This document shows, one piece after another, positions 35,282 through 54,294 of a stretch of 64,000 nucleotides of DNA (position 1 is the first letter of the stretch; each line of letters starts with the position of its first letter). The DNA is taken from assembly GCA_037178855.1 (NCBI GenBank), contig JASJZC010000005.1, positions 992,001 through 1,056,000 on the forward strand, given 5' to 3'. The stretch is from Oscheius sp. JU75 (taxonomy: Eukaryota; Nematoda; Chromadorea; Rhabditida; Rhabditidae). Both the position numbers and the translations under genes were made by a program. Under the pieces are notes generated by a model. That model had not been told where the DNA came from. It made no database searches and worked only from the letters and a program-made list of their open reading frames with translations.

Positions 35282-38198
35282 GTGTTAAGAGAGAACTTGT
35301 TTTCTAGACTGCCTTCTCAACAAAAAATCAATGTATCCTATCTTGAGCATTGGTAGCACAAAAACATTCAAAATGAGACGTTTTGTATTCATTCCATAAT
35401 TGTGAATAACGATCTTCCACTCTCTCTGTCTCCCTCTCTCTCTCTCTCTGTCTCTCCGTATCATTGTCTCTTTCTGTCTCCGAGAATAGTACAATCTTTT
35501 TTCCCCTTATCACCCTCACTCTCAAAACAGCGTCTTTTGGGTCAAATAAGAAAGCATGGGACAAAATAAACACACGTCTGATACCATTGGTCCCCTGCTC
35601 ATAACAGTCTTAGAGATAGTGTCTTTCGACTCAGTTTCACATGTTTATCCATGGGACATAGAAGAGAGCGAGTCATGCGCATGTTTTGACAGAGCAAATA
35701 TTGTCTCCTTTAGCCATAAGGCTTGACCATTTGGCGTCATTTCCTAGCATCTGTGTTGTCCTTTTTTTGTATCCCATCAGGTATTCTCTGCGATGCGGCG
35801 GTCTTTTACTGAAAATCAGAAACAAGAAAGAGGTAAAATCCACTTCGGAAGCCCTTGTGCTGTAGCCTAAACCCATAATCGTTCTCTGCTAACATTTTCG
35901 AAATGTAGCCCATGAAACATTACTACTACGTCTCCGACTCCATCCCAATTGGTCTCTCCCCTGCCACAAATTGGTCGCTCTTCATAATGGCCAAAAGCAA
36001 ATAGCAATTTGACCATTGTCCCTGGTCTCTCTACTGTTTTGATCGAGCCCCGGTCTAATTGTTCAGGCTCTGGGGCTTTTTAATCCAATGTTTCCAAAAG
36101 AGATATGTACAATTTGCTCTCTGTCTTTCTGTCCACCTATGGCACTGTTTGTCCTCCCGCCTGGATGTGTTTTCTCGTACCCGGTCTCGCGAAACGTATC
36201 CCCACGTTTGTGTAGACCGAGGCCGCGCCTCTCGGCTCGTCGGCAACACAAATTTCTGGTTTCTTCCTGGGTGGGTGAAGGGTACTCACCCGGAAGAGAC
36301 AACTTTTCTGATCAATTATAATTTTCGATACCTTTCAAAGAAACTAACTTCTTTCGACAAAACGGGTTATAACTAAAGAGTGAGACATAAAAGTTTGTAT
36401 CGCTGCCCCTCTTTTCCCCTAAACTTTTCAATTATGATAGAATCAAGATAGGGAACTTTAACTGTGCTCTGAGGACTATTCTTTTTTCCGGGCTTTTGCA
36501 CAATGTAATATTCAAGTCTCCTAGCACTAGCAATTTCCATGTGGAACTCTTTTGTTTCAACAGTACTAACTTTTGTACGTATCATCTTGTTGCAAGTTTA
36601 TCAAACTCTGTATCATAGCACAAATTCCAGCTGCCTATGTTTTTGAATGTTACACTATTTTAATGTAACTTGGTCGGTTTCCTTCTGTTCAGTAGATCAT
36701 CGATTCAATTTTCATTCGCAATAAACATACATTTGCTATATATCGTAACATGTTAGTTCCCCATGTATCGGGGCTTATCCTTTCAGTTCTCATCCATACT
36801 GCGCACAGTTGAGTTGTAAACTCATCTCTCCATCTAGATTTCGGCCTACCAGACATTCTTCTTCGTCTCCAGTTTCCACTCTGTGAGACACTTCGTCTGT
36901 CGATATTCGTAGAAATAGTATCGGTCTTCCTGTGTATCCCCCTCTTGTCAGTATTGGAACAGGAAGAGGATAGAGTGGAGGGGGATAAGCAGTATTCCCG
37001 TTTCAGTCACGGCCTCCTCGCTACTAATCAGACCATTTTCCTCTCTCACCCTCTCCTTCTTTTTCGTCATAGATCCACTGTCCGGACCAGTTTCATATCC
37101 CCCTAGATTGCCACTTGATAGAGTAGAAAAAAAGTGTTTATCAGAGGAAAGGAATATCTCTCTCACATCAATTTCGATCATTCCCGAAACATAAAATCCC
37201 ATCGGTTTCTTTTCCCCCCATTCAAACATCTTTCCCAGGCGATCTCATCAAAAAGTCGCTTTCAGCTCCGCACTGAATGGCCGAACAGTTTCTCTCGTGC
37301 GACGGCAACTTCATTCAAGTCCCACAGGACAACTTTCCCAAGAAGAAAGGTGCGTTTATCATAGTTCAGGGGCATGTCTGGAGCCAAAAAGTTTTGGTTT
37401 TAATGTGTCTGTCCTAGCCGAAAACTTGTCAGTTCCGACTCCCCTCCTTGACGACATCGTCATGCAAAAATTTGTATACTTTGCTCAAAAGTTCTGTTTC
37501 AACCTTTCTCTAATACTCACACCCAAAACATTTGTCAGTCCTGCTTCACCCTCAATGGCGAAGTTGTAATTAGAAAGTTAAAGAAAAGATATAGTTGTTC
37601 CATACATATTACTCGGTTGTTCCATACATATTACGCGAAAATCGTCATCGTCAAACCGTCATTCAAAAACCTATGTACTTTGTGGAAACGTTCTATTTTT
37701 CAAGCTTTTACAAACCTAGGAAACTGACTCGTTGTCAGTCTTTTTTGGCTTCGTTTGCGCATACATTGGAAACATGGTACATTGCAAAAGGGAAAGAACA
37801 GCATAAGGGCAGAAGAACAATTTATGTTTCAAGTTCACAGTATTACTGGAACCCCAGATCATTTGGCACTTCATGACTTACGATTAATATGCAAAGTCTC
37901 TTGCCTGACATTTTTGTCAAACTATTGAGTTGGACTGATTGATGCGAGCCGCGTCACCTTGCCCTTCTCCTCTATTTTCTTCTTTTTCATCGCATCCGAT
38001 CTGATTCATTTCCTGGGCAATCCAAAGCACAAATAGAGAACGAATTCGAGAGAGACGTCCGCGTGTGTTCGATCGCTGTGTGTTTCTCAAATCAAACATG
38101 CGAGAGCCAATGGGAGATCATGAACATGAATGGTTTTCTTGGGGGAAGGGACAAAGACAGACAGAGACAGACCTTATGTTTCAGATTCTACTCCCACC

Positions 38199-39257
38199 AT
38201 GATTTCAATTTCCACAATCTCCGCTAGCTTATCTACTGACGATGCGGGTCTTCTCCGTCGTCGGAGTCCAGAGCCGAAAATATGCTGCTGCCTACCCACT
38301 AATTCAGGTTATTCAGTCTTTTTTTGGTTCAGTATAAGTAACAAAATTTCAGTCTCAATCTTCGCCGTGACCTTCACCTGCATCCTAGTTCTGTCAATGT
38401 ACATTTATCTGATCATTCGGTCGGTGCAAAATACGAATCCGGAATTTCATAAGGAAAAAGTTATTGGTGAGCTCACAAGCTTTTTGAGATCGTCCAAATA
38501 AACCTTCAAGAGCCAACAGTTTCCTGTCACTGCCACTGTCTCTGTCTTTGTGAAAAAGGTTCCGATAGGGCAAAATTTCATACCACTAGAATACCAGTGT
38601 TTCGGAAGAGTTCGGCCTATATATCGAAAAGTTGAAACTGGAAGACAACAACAAAATATCTCATAAAATACTGAAAGTTAAACTCTTTGTTTTCAGTCCT
38701 TCTCTCCATCGCCACCTGCATCATTCTCATCTTCGGGGCACTGTTTGCCTGGGGCGTTTTCGGAAAACGTCCCGGCTTCCTACTTCCCAATATTGCACTG
38801 ACAGCCTTCTTGTTATGTGCCCTAGCAGGTAAGATTGCTAACAATGTTGGTGGAAAAGTAATGAATGCCTTCAGGTGTGACAATTTTCATGTTCATGACG
38901 GCGGCGGACGAGGTCCGTATCGAGTCGGGAAAAGGTAGCTCGGGAGGAAAAATACTGGATTTGTTCTTGTTCAGGTAAGGTTGAGAAACGGAGAGACAGA
39001 AGAAAAAGCGATTTGATATTGTCGGCAGAAAAAAAGTAGAAACATCAGCGTATGCTCCTTCCCTTATTTAGATACTTTGTGAAATAGTAAATTTTCGGAA
39101 AACTGGCTAGAACGTTTCAATATTTCACAGAGAGCACAATGCGAACACAAACATTTTCAGAATCATCCTCGCGGCTCTGTCAGTCTGTCAAGCCTTCTTT
39201 CTCTACGTCTTCATCAGAAGCTATCTGTACATGCGTCGGGTGGTCCGGGACAAGTAA
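38199..39257 (+). CDS. Four-transmembrane protein, LAPTM/tetraspan-like
   Basis: Five exons: 38199-38307, 38353-38466, 38697-38828, 38875-38974, 39161-39257; 183 aa. After a short N-terminus with a CCC cluster (KICCCLPTNSG) come four hydrophobic segments: VSIFAVTFTCILVLSMYIYLI, LLSIATCIILIFGALFAWGVF, LPNIALTAFLLCALAGVTIFM, and IILAALSVCQAFFLYVFIRSY, with the tail RRVVRDK. This layout resembles lysosomal LAPTM or MARVEL-type proteins, but no defining motif decides between them. A TTTCAG acceptor ends 15 bases before the ATG, so the mRNA is probably trans-spliced. AATAAA lies at 39393-39398. Function unknown. Confidence 0.75.
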
Positions 39258-39855
39258 CCTGCTCCCAACTAACAGCTTCTAACACTTCTCTGTACATTAG
39301 CTGAACAGCCTTTCCAACTTCCCGCCAAATTGACTAACAGTTATATTGAAACCAGTTCAGATGTTCCTTTTGACATCCCTTACGGGTATATAAATAAACA
39401 TTCAGTTTTGTTCCTGTTGTCTCTATCTCTCTGCCTCTCAGTTCGAAAAGCTACTAACCTATTACCAGAACAACTCTTAAACAAAAACTGAAACGTGAGT
39501 GTTTTACTAAAGCAACAAACTTAAAATAGGGGAGAACTCTCCAACAACCCCATTCTTCTCCCAGATTCCCGTTTTAGAACTACGGTAACTCGAAATCACG
39601 TACAGGGCTCTCGTACTCACGCGAGTCCAAAGAGTCACGTTAGCGTCTCAAATATGCCACTGGCAACCTGCCAAACTTAATTTTCTAAGTCATTTTGGGC
39701 CTGTTTTCAAAGTTTTTAATTCCCAGACCATCTTGTAATATTCTGACAGTTTGTTGGCTCGGTGTCTTTGTAGAGGATTACTGTAGTTAACACTTTTCCA
39801 GGGTATGCAATCCGATTGAGGTCTGAAAAGGTAGTATCCCAATAAGAGAAGAAAG
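39258..39855. other. Spacer between four-TM gene and KDM7 gene
   Basis: It contains the 3' end of the upstream gene and an acceptor-like TTTTCCAG about 55 bases before the next ATG. Nothing else is recognised. Confidence 0.4.
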
Positions 39856-44233
<4,378 letters not shown>

Positions 44234-44711
44234 GCTGAATTCTGTTCTAGAAATTTCAAACTGGAATTTCCCGCATTTATATTTTTTTGAATTCTAGTAA
44301 TGGCGGGAGGGCATAGTTTTGGTCTTTCTCCTTTTGCATTTCTGGCCTGCTTCTTCCTCATTTTGTGCCATATATTTGAAAATAGTTCAAAATCGATCGA
44401 ATTCACTTCTACCAACCCCCTAAACCTCAAAAATGCTCATTTTGCTGTCAAAAAGTCCTCAGTATGCGCAAATTTTCCGCTGGATCGGGTTTTGTGATCT
44501 TTTCCTCCCATTTGCTGTCTTCTACTAGTCCTTCCCCTTTCCCCTTTTCTGGCTTCTTATTCTTTTCCACGAGCATTTCTGTACATTTGTGGTCTTTTCA
44601 CAATAAAAATTGGTCGGATAATCTTGCTTGTTTCGATTTGCTTCGTCCTTTCTCGACTTTTTCCTTCTCTGAAGCTTTGTAGAGGTTCATAGATTTGTTT
44701 CAGCGCTGCGA
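44234..44711. other. Spacer between KDM7 and methyltransferase genes
   Basis: It holds the KDM7 3' UTR, an AATAAA at about 44601 and an acceptor-like TTGTTTCAG just before the next ATG. The 480-base same-strand spacing is compatible with, but does not prove, an operon. Confidence 0.4.
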
Positions 44712-46386
44712 ATGGCCGAAAATAGTGCTGGCACGAGCGGAAATGGCCAGGAGAAGGTCCACATCGAGGCTTCGAAGCTCGGAACTAAAGAATAGTGAGT
44801 TTTCATCCTTTTTCGTCAAAAAAACACCTATTTCCAGCTGGGATTCACGCTACGAGACGGAACTGGAGAATTTCAAGGAGAGCGGCGATGAAGGCGAGGT
44901 CTGGTTCGGCAGATCAGCTGAAAACAGGTCATTTTTTCTTCAGAAATCCATGAAATGACCCAGATTTCAGGATAGTCAAATATTTAGTAGAAACACACAA
45001 GAGAGACGTCCCGATTCTCGATCTCGGTTGTGGAAATGGGTCCATTTTGCGCAGATTGGTCAGCTTTTCTCATTTCTTTCTGTGAAAATATAATTTTTAG
45101 CGAGAAAAGGGCTTCACGAAGCTGACCGGGGTGGATTATTGCCCCGCGGCCATAGATCTGGCCACAGACGCCAGCGAAGAAGGCGAGGAGGAGACCGGCG
45201 TGGAAATCCAGTACAGGGTAGGCACTTTTTATTAACCAAAAATGGACTTAAAATAGTCTTCTACAGGTCTTCGACTTGCTCAGCCCCGAGGATTTGGCCA
45301 GCTTGAGCGCTGACTGCGGTGTGGTTCTCGACAAGGGCACCTGGGACGCCATGTCCCTTTGCGACGAGGCTGAACGCGGTAGCTTTTCGAGGTTTTTTCG
45401 GTCAAAAGACTGATTTACAGATAAAAGACGAACTTCCTACGCTGAGGCAGTCCAAAGAGCTACTCCAGCTCCTACAGATGAGCTTACAGCCGAACTGGTC
45501 ATCATTTCCTGTAATTTTACATGGCAAGTCGAGCGTTTTTGAGGGGAACAGAACAGAAAATAGTGGATGAAAACAAAAAGTGTAAGTAGTAAATTTTGGT
45601 TTCCCATGCTAGTTTTATACAATGTGTGAAACATGAAAAACCCCGCTAAAATAAAAGCTAACTCAAAACGTATTTCCCTTCAAAAATACACAATCGAAGT
45701 TTTCAGCTTGTTTCAAATAGAGTATTTAGTGAAAAGAAAATAAATTCACGTATTCATCACTCCATGGAGAAAAACATAGAAGTTGTGGTATTTTCTGTTT
45801 TGCTCACTAAAACGAAGAATAGCTTATAAGCCGAGGACGAGACATAGATGGTATTCCAGAGACTGGGATTCTGTTTGTGGAGCAAATATATAAAAAGCCA
45901 TTCTTCTCTTCCTAATATCTTCAAGTTGTGTCGGCAGACACAACATTGTTCAAAAACTTTCTTTCTTCAAAGTTTTTTTTAAAATATTTCAAATAGACAT
46001 TTAGCGAGAAAGTTTGTAAGTAAATTTCCTAAGACTATCTAGAGCTCCTCCCAAAAAAAACTGCCAGAGGCAGGAGTTGAGAGACGGACAAGAACAGAAA
46101 CAGTAACAGGAAGACAGGGGAAGTGACAGAAATAGCTACAGTAACAGAAAGAGAAACAGGTGAATAGACAGGGACAGAAACGAACAGAGATAGAGACAGG
46201 AAAACCAAGGGTGAGAGAGATAGTGTCAAACTGCTAAGAATTCCCATTTCCAGTTCGGAGCTCCGCGACCAGTTCGAAAAGTTCCCCTTCCTCCGTTTTA
46301 AGACCGAAATTCCTGCCGTCAGCTCATTCTCCTTCGGCGGGGCCACCGGCGTCACCTCTTCCGGAGCAGTTTTTCAGAGAATTTGA
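44712..46386 (+). CDS. EEF1A lysine methyltransferase 2 (METTL10 family)
   Basis: Seven exons: 44712-44794, 44838-44927, 44971-45058, 45101-45217, 45267-45378, 45421-45523, 46254-46386; 241 aa. The Rossmann methyltransferase fold shows [13 protein letters not shown], the SAM-binding [29 protein letters not shown] and ISCNFT, and ends SFSFGGATG...VFQRI, all as in human EEF1AKMT2. The enzyme methylates a lysine of elongation factor eEF1A in the cytoplasm. Intron 6 (45524-46253) uses a GC donor (ACATG|GCAAGT) and is much longer than the other introns. A TTTCAG acceptor lies 8 bases before the ATG. AATAAA lies at 46417-46422. All seven exons are in frame. Confidence 0.95.
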
Positions 46387-49300
46387 CCGCAGTTGTTGCC
46401 TTGATATGCTGTTAAGAATAAACATTTTTACGAGTTTACAGGCTGTAATGACGTAGTATAAGCGGAGCTGTCAAGACGGACAAAATGTGACACTAATTGC
46501 GTTTAGCAGCAGCTCCAGATGGGCCATTTTCTTAGTGGAAATGGGGTATTCTACATCCGATTTTGGGCTCGTTCCAAAACTGAAGTATCTTTCGTATTGC
46601 GGACCATTTTCCTGTACATTTCGGACTTGTCATTCAAGTTTTGCAATATAAACTTTTTGGTTTTTTCCTCGTCAAGAGTGTCCGCAAACTAAGGTGAACA
46701 TATGTGACAAGAAAGAACTTATCCTTTTGGTGAAACAAGAAACTTTCTGCACTTTTGAACAGATATAGTAATAGTGGCAGTGACAGACAGTGCCAGACAT
46801 AGACAATGACAATAACAGAGTGACTGTGGCACGCAAATACAGAGACAGAGAGGTTGTTTAAGATTGACAGTGACAGACAGTGACAGTGATCGTGCCACTA
46901 AGTGACAGTGACAGAGAAAGAAAAAGAGACAAGGATGGAGACAGTGACAGTGGCTGCGGACCAAACACCCCCTCTGCTTTCCCCATATCCATTTCAACTA
47001 ATAACTTGACCCTCAGTTTTTCTGAAAAACAGGCTAATGGAACCCTTGTCTCTCTTCCCCCGGATAATGCATCTCCAGCTGTCAACAGCCATTGTCCGGT
47101 GCCTCGGGGGTTATACTCGACTGGCCAGTCTTATTACAGCCGCCGTTGAAAGTGAGCTTTTCAACCTCTCTTCTTGTTTTGAATTGCGTGTTTCCTCCGA
47201 TTCTCCAGCCTTTTGACCACCCCCTCTCGAGGGAGGAAAAAGCTCAAGTCTTATTGTGATTGAAAGGCGCGATAACGCGACTCCAACACGCCATAATCGT
47301 GTTTTTTCAGATGGGGGTCCCAAAAGTTACTTTTGCTTTTAGAAGGTTCTCTTTGGCTCTCGGTCTCTGTGTATCTGCCTCTCTTTCTCTCGTTCTCTAT
47401 GTCCCACTGTCTCTCTGACTCTTCTGTTAGACTTGGAACTGAATCTTTTCAGTTAATAATTGTCCACTGAACGAATTTCATTATGTGTAACATTATTGTC
47501 CTAAATATTGCGTGGTTTATTGAGTGAGAAAAAGTGCTATTCTTTCTGTAGACAAGGAACGGGACAGGTTCATTGAGAATACATAATATACAAGAAGCTT
47601 GAAACACATTTTGCTTGTCCTTTTGAGCCCGAGTTATTGCAGTTCTAGAAACATTGAGAACTCGTGCAAGTCTAAATCCTGATTAGACCAAGAAAGTTTT
47701 CATATTTCTAAAAGCACCGAAACTCTATGCCTCTCTGTCTTTGTCTGTCTGTCTCTGTCTCTCGGTATATCATTCACTCTGTCTTTCTAACTCTATTCTG
47801 TTTTTTCTTAACCCTGGCAACATTGTTCTGGGTCTCTTCACCATCAGCCTATACTGTTAGCAGAAAAACGAAATCTTGATCTCTGAGGCAAGGGAGTGCT
47901 CATCCATTCCTCTTGATTTACCCAGTCCCTGAAACAATTCGTTACGCATAAAATTCTTGAAAATGTTAAAAAAAAATGATGTCATATTGCCATCTCCCTT
48001 TCAGTCTAAAGTGATGATCCTAATTTGTCTCGATGGATTAGCGCCAAACCGCTTTGGAGAAAGGAGGGGCTTCTGGCTCCTCTTTTTTTGCTGGTTCTGG
48101 ACATAGTTTGCTCTTTTTTCACTGTAAGGATAAACCCAGGATTGCAAGAGCAGCTCGTAAGCAATTTTGCGTAAAGGGTGGCGCAACTCGTGCCATTTGA
48201 TATTCAGGGCATATACAGTGTTTGGACAATTTTCTTCAGATGCGCAGACCTCCAGTGCATGAGCAAAAAGTATGAAACAAGAAAAAAAAACACCACCTGG
48301 TAGGAGCTAGAAGCTGTTGCTCGCGAGGTACTCGCCGATTGTCCGCGGAGGCGCGAGCACGAGCACTTCTACGAGAAACTGAGCATTGCGCCTTCCAGCA
48401 ATTATCTTTTTCTTGTTTCATTTTTTTGCTAATGCATCCGAGGTTTGCGCATCTGGGATCTAGCTACTCTCACAGATCCAGGTTATCATTTCTTCGGTAA
48501 AGACCGAACCTTGCTATGTTTTCTACTTTTTTCGCTAGACAGTCTGCATAGAGGGCGTTTACTTATTTAAGCAGTGTTTCACATCGATAGGCTGGTAAAA
48601 CATAATTCTGTCATCATCTGTCAGGAGCCACAACTTTCAAGACGAGATTCTTATCTTGTTACAAGCAGACTATAAAAACAGAGCTTCGAGAACTCTGTTG
48701 CCTATGTGCGAGATTTCGAAACTTTTTTGCTTCAGCAAATTCATAAAACTAGAAAGAAAATAGTTGAAACGTTGGATCATCGTTGTTGGCGTAAGACAAC
48801 TGTTACCATTTCTGATCTTTTGTGTTTCACTGTTAATATGAAGTCCCAATTGTTAGCTCAAAGTTAGTGCAGCTATCTGCAAGGCAAATACAAATAATAA
48901 ATGTAAAGGCATGGATAGCCTACTACCCCTTCTTTTTCCTCCCAAAAATCTCGACTCTCCTGCGCCCCCTGCCGGCCCGCCATCGTCCATCATGTTCAGG
49001 CGCCGATTCGTAATTGGCGCTCTGTTTGGACAAATCTGGCTCCTGGGATCTATGGCTCCCCTTTGCCTTCTTCCTCTCTCTTAGCAGACTCTTTTCTCGT
49101 GCTTTTGCAGGCCCAATGAAGGAATTGTTTCACCTGGAGAAGCCGAATGCAATCATCTGTTTTTGTTACTTTTCCATTATATGTACAAAAAAAACCGTTC
49201 AAAATAAATTTGACAGTGATAGACGTAGAGACAGAGACTTCTTGACAGAACCCGAAGTTCAATAGCATCCATCTTCCTTCATCGACTTTGACCTTAGGAA

Positions 49301-49735
49301 TTCTCCAAGGGGAAGCTGCGACACTTGACTTTGGTCAATGCTGACTCAATCACAGCTTCGTAAAAGTTCCTCTGATGTTTGTTATACTTTTTCTATCTAG
49401 AAACATGGAGCAAGACAGGATTTCTATTCACGAAAAATGAGAGTATCTACAGTAACCGTGAAACATTCTTGAATCTCTCCTGGTTCGAAGCTCTTCCTCC
49501 CTGCAAATCGCATAAGTTGTGACGTGCCCTCTTTCCCTCTCTCTCTAACCCCCAGAAATTCAATCTGCTCCCGTCCATTGTGGAGGCTCTGGGCTCCTAG
49601 GAAGAGAAACTTCTGCTCGTCCCCACGACTCTCAAGACGAGATATGACCCCATACTCCTGTTTTTCTTAGGACTTTGTGTTTCATTGAAACCATTTAATA
49701 AAATATACCCATAACGAACAATTAGAAAGTTCCAG
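46387..49735. other. 3.3 kb sparse region
   Basis: CAGTGACAGTGACAG-type repeats fill about 46760-46950. One exon-like stretch (about 47078-47147, CTG TCA ... GTT GAA A|GTGAGC) could splice at the TTTTTTCAG ending at 47309, but no upstream exon, start or domain is seen. A MITE-like element lies at 48237-48455. ATG 48992 opens a hydrophobic frame (MFRRRFVIGALFGQIWLLG) that could be a signal peptide of the next gene, but no good donor follows. Confidence 0.4.
48237..48455. mobile_element. 219-bp element with ~50-bp terminal inverted repeats
   Basis: CAGATGCGCAGACCTCC at the left and its near match at the right begin arms that continue through GCAAAAA..ATGAAACAAGAAAA on both sides. The interior is about 110 bp and GC-richer. 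No coding capacity or recognised family. Confidence 0.7.
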
Positions 49736-51190
49736 ATGCATCTCTGTGAGCAGCCGATGAATCTGACCCGCCGGGCGTGCTGTCAACTGGTTCTATTGCT
49801 CAACGATACCACTAAAGTGAGTTGAACGTATGGGCTTGCCCAGAGACAGAGAGATGGAGAGGTAAAGCGAAAGAGAGATAGGCAGACAGAGAGACAGAGA
49901 GTAAGAAAGATAGAGAGGTAGAGAGAGAGACGCCGTTTTCGACAGTCATAGACAGACATATCTCGCACTTTTTTTGTTTGATTTGCTTAGGACTAAATCA
50001 CAAATTCGAAGGGATCAATTGAATTTTGACCCTTCTTCTCTCCGCTGAGCTCATTACTGATATTGGACACTTCAATGTTTCAACGAGTGACTAAGTATAA
50101 GAGAAGCTAGAAAGGCTGATCACTTTTGGCCAGTCTCCATATAAAAATAATATTACTGTATACGCTTACATCTTAGATCCTTCAAACTAACGTTTTCTCT
50201 CTTTCAGGTGCCTCCCTGCAGTTCTGACTTTCTTCAGGCAGAATACAACGAAACTAGGATCAGGGTATGTTGTTCACTAACTATTGTAATGTAGCAACTT
50301 TTGCACCAAGGAGCGACGCCTAATAGTTAGAAAACAGTAGCTGTACATTTACGAACGCCGCGATAGTTTTTGGTTTACCAATCTTTCAAAGCTACTGCGT
50401 ATTTGAGTCCAAAAGGGTGTTTCGAATACTTTCGTTCACTGGAATCGACCACATGCACATGTATATTGTGTCTGTTCCAGATCTACTCCCCACCCTCCTG
50501 GGTCGACGAGCCACCAGAAATTGCCGAGGATCATGTCACCTTCCTTCTAGGTATCTTCGTGTTGGTCTTGATAGCCGTCGTCTGCACTTACACACTGAAC
50601 AAGCTAACAAAACCAAAGTTAGTGCTTTTCTATATCGGTAGGCAGAGAGACAGAGAGACCGACAGAGACACAGAGCGACAGAGAGACAGAAACAGAGAGG
50701 CCGGGAGATAGAGAGACAATGAGATAGAGTGAAACTAAGAGAGACAGAGTCTTCTAAGCAAAACTCCTCTTTCTCAGAATAACAATCGGCTACGGGTCGA
50801 CAAGCAGCTACGATTTTATGATGTGGATGCCGACGGGGAGGACAACGGCTAATCGTCGCTGGTCCATGCTGGTCCTCCTAAGAGAGATGACCTGTCGGAG
50901 ACCAAATTCCACGAACAGGAACAGCGATATCAGTGTCGTTTCTTCGCATATTGGGTAAGTTGAAGGACCTTTTTCTTCAGACGTGTTTAGAAACCTGAGC
51001 TTGTATGTTACAGAAAACCTTTATAGATTTTTCCTTCCTAACAGAAGATGCTCGGAACATTTCCTGATGAATAAAAAAAACGGTTTCCAGACTTCTCCCT
51101 TCCTACCAAACGGCCACAACGACACCGTCGTCATCTCAAGTTCCACCTCCGCCTTACAGTGAGACGAGACGTCTAACAGCAGAAGCCTAA
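49736..51190 (+). CDS. Single-pass membrane protein with PPPPY tail
   Basis: Five exons: 49736-49816, 50208-50264, 50481-50617, 50778-50954, 51091-51190; 183 aa. A short cysteine-containing ectodomain (CEQPM, RACCQLV, VPPCSSD) with two possible N-glycosylation sites (NLT, NET) precedes one hydrophobic segment (TFLLGIFVLVLIAVVCTYTL). A Ser/Thr-rich cytoplasmic tail follows, with SSSQVPPPPYSE near the end. PPxY binds WW domains of Nedd4-type ubiquitin ligases. The first ATG directly follows a CCAG, so it may be a trans-splice start, or this may be an internal exon and a signal-peptide exon lies upstream. No signal peptide is present in the model. Family unknown. Confidence 0.65.
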
Positions 51191-51739
51191 CAGTTCTTCA
51201 TTTTTTTTTGTCTCTTACCAATCTTTGTGATTTGGAACGGGTACTGTAGGTATTCTTGGTTAGATGTTTTTGAAAAGTAAAGCGTTTAATTTCGGTGTCA
51301 AGCGAACTTCAAAAGAGGAGTGTTCCTATGGCAAGAACGGGTTCGAGCCGAGAGAGGCGGAGAGACTAAGAAATGGAGGGATAGGGAGATAGATACCAAT
51401 GTTTCAGCTAGCCGAACAACAGAATCTGTGAGCAACTCGTGTAATCCCTTTCTAATGCGCAACGGTGGCCGCACGTGCGTGGCCTATTGTAGCAGAAAAA
51501 AATGTCGTGGATGCTTTGAACATACGTATGATTCGAAGCACTGCTAAAAGCAAGGATGTCGCAGTAGACTCCGTTTCCGAACGTCTAAAATTGAATACAG
51601 CGTGTTCGAACTGACAGTCTTCTGTTTATAAAAGAAAAGGTGGACAGAACGACAATCTCCCATAACCATTTAGGCAGAAAAAAAAATGAACAAGAACCCG
51701 AGCATGAACATGAAAATATAAGTATTATATTTCTTTCTT
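51191..51739. other. Convergent spacer
   Basis: It separates the 3' ends of the PPPPY protein and DNAJC25 genes. No gene or notable repeat is visible. Confidence 0.4.
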
Positions 51740-53255
<1,516 letters not shown>

Positions 53256-54294
53256 TTGGCCAGCTGAAAACTGAGGCTTTCTTTTTGGACGAAAGAGAGT
53301 CAGCCACTTTGGACCTAGACTCTGGTGTGGTAAAGCAAGCGAAAAGACCATTTTATGAAATGTACGTGTAGTGGAGCTCCTAAAGCTCGTCAAAAATTTC
53401 TTTGAAGGAGACCGTTCGGAACGTTGCGTGTGTCAGAGTCTGTCTCCCATTGCCACTGTCTATCTTTGCCTCACTAGTAGTATGTCACTTACTGTCCCTA
53501 TCTCTGTCGCTGATTCTGTCACTATCAGTGGTCTCTGCCTTTCTCAGCCTCCGTCCCTGTCACTGCCACTGCCGCCCGCTCCCTCTATCTGTCACTATGT
53601 CTTTGTCACTGTTACTTACTCACAATCAGTCAGGGTCTTCGTCACTATCTCTATCGTTCTCTCAGTTACTATCACCGTCTGTCACTACCTGTGTCACTTT
53701 CTGTGACTGGTCTTCAGATGAATATTGGATCTGAACAAAAAAAAATCTTGAATCACGATTCAATTATTTCTATCAATAAGGCTTTTCTAGTCAAAAATGT
53801 TTCGAATCTAGTATAAAACTAAGAAGGAGCGAGTTTGATTTGGTAGTCGCTACTTGCAATAAAAAAATCCATTGAATCCTGGGCTTCAAGTGGTGAGTTT
53901 TGCAGCGAAGAGAACGGTCAGGCCAAAGAGCCCAAAAATCGAAGGGGAGGTATCCACCCCGAAATAGTGACAGAAATGCCAAATTGATCAAACACAGAAT
54001 CGGGAGAAACACAGAGGGCTTCCAGACACAACAAAAACGTCGCACAGCGCATGGATTTTCTCGTCTCGGGCCAAGGTCGCCGTTTTTTTTTTCGGGCCAC
54101 ATTTAGATACTTTCTGGAACTTTGTAACCAAAAAAATGAAACAAAAAAAGAGCATGAAAGGGTACAGATTTATTCGTGATAACAGGAAAGGAGAGAGACA
54201 GAATTAGCAAAATAGAGAGGGTGAGTTGTAGTCAAAAGGGGGAATGGTTTTTCCTCACAGAAAAGTGGAGCGACTTCCGGAGATCTCTGTCTCT
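53256..54294. other. Spacer with low-complexity CTGTCACT run
   Basis: About 53440-53710 is a degenerate TCTCTGTCACTG-type repeat. No gene is visible; the frames across it are repeat artefacts. Confidence 0.45.

Larger units (their letters stand above)
33525..38198. other. 4.7 kb gene-poor region
   Basis: No gene is supportable. Contents include a perfect hairpin (34961-34996), a 244-bp inverted-repeat element (35038-35281), a TCTCTG-type low-complexity run (about 35415-35480), a short tandem pair of GTTGTTCCATACATATTAC (about 37592-37632) and a G+C-rich patch at about 36040-36300. The last ~25 bases belong to the outron acceptor of the next gene. Confidence 0.45.

Noticed and set aside
36040-36370. 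G+C-rich patch considered as a small RNA or SL RNA gene
   Set aside because: No spliced-leader sequence, Sm site, or A/B boxes were found; the short palindromes alone do not support an RNA gene.
46880-47149. 89-aa frame ending YSTGQSYYSRR
   Set aside because: Starts inside the CAGTGACAGTG repeat, and the alternative frame with a GTGAGC donor is equally plausible; neither has a recognised domain or start.
53440-53710. Regular CTGTCACT repeats considered as a CRISPR-like array
   Set aside because: Units vary in length and sequence, no spacers of constant size, and the genome is eukaryotic; it is simple-sequence DNA.
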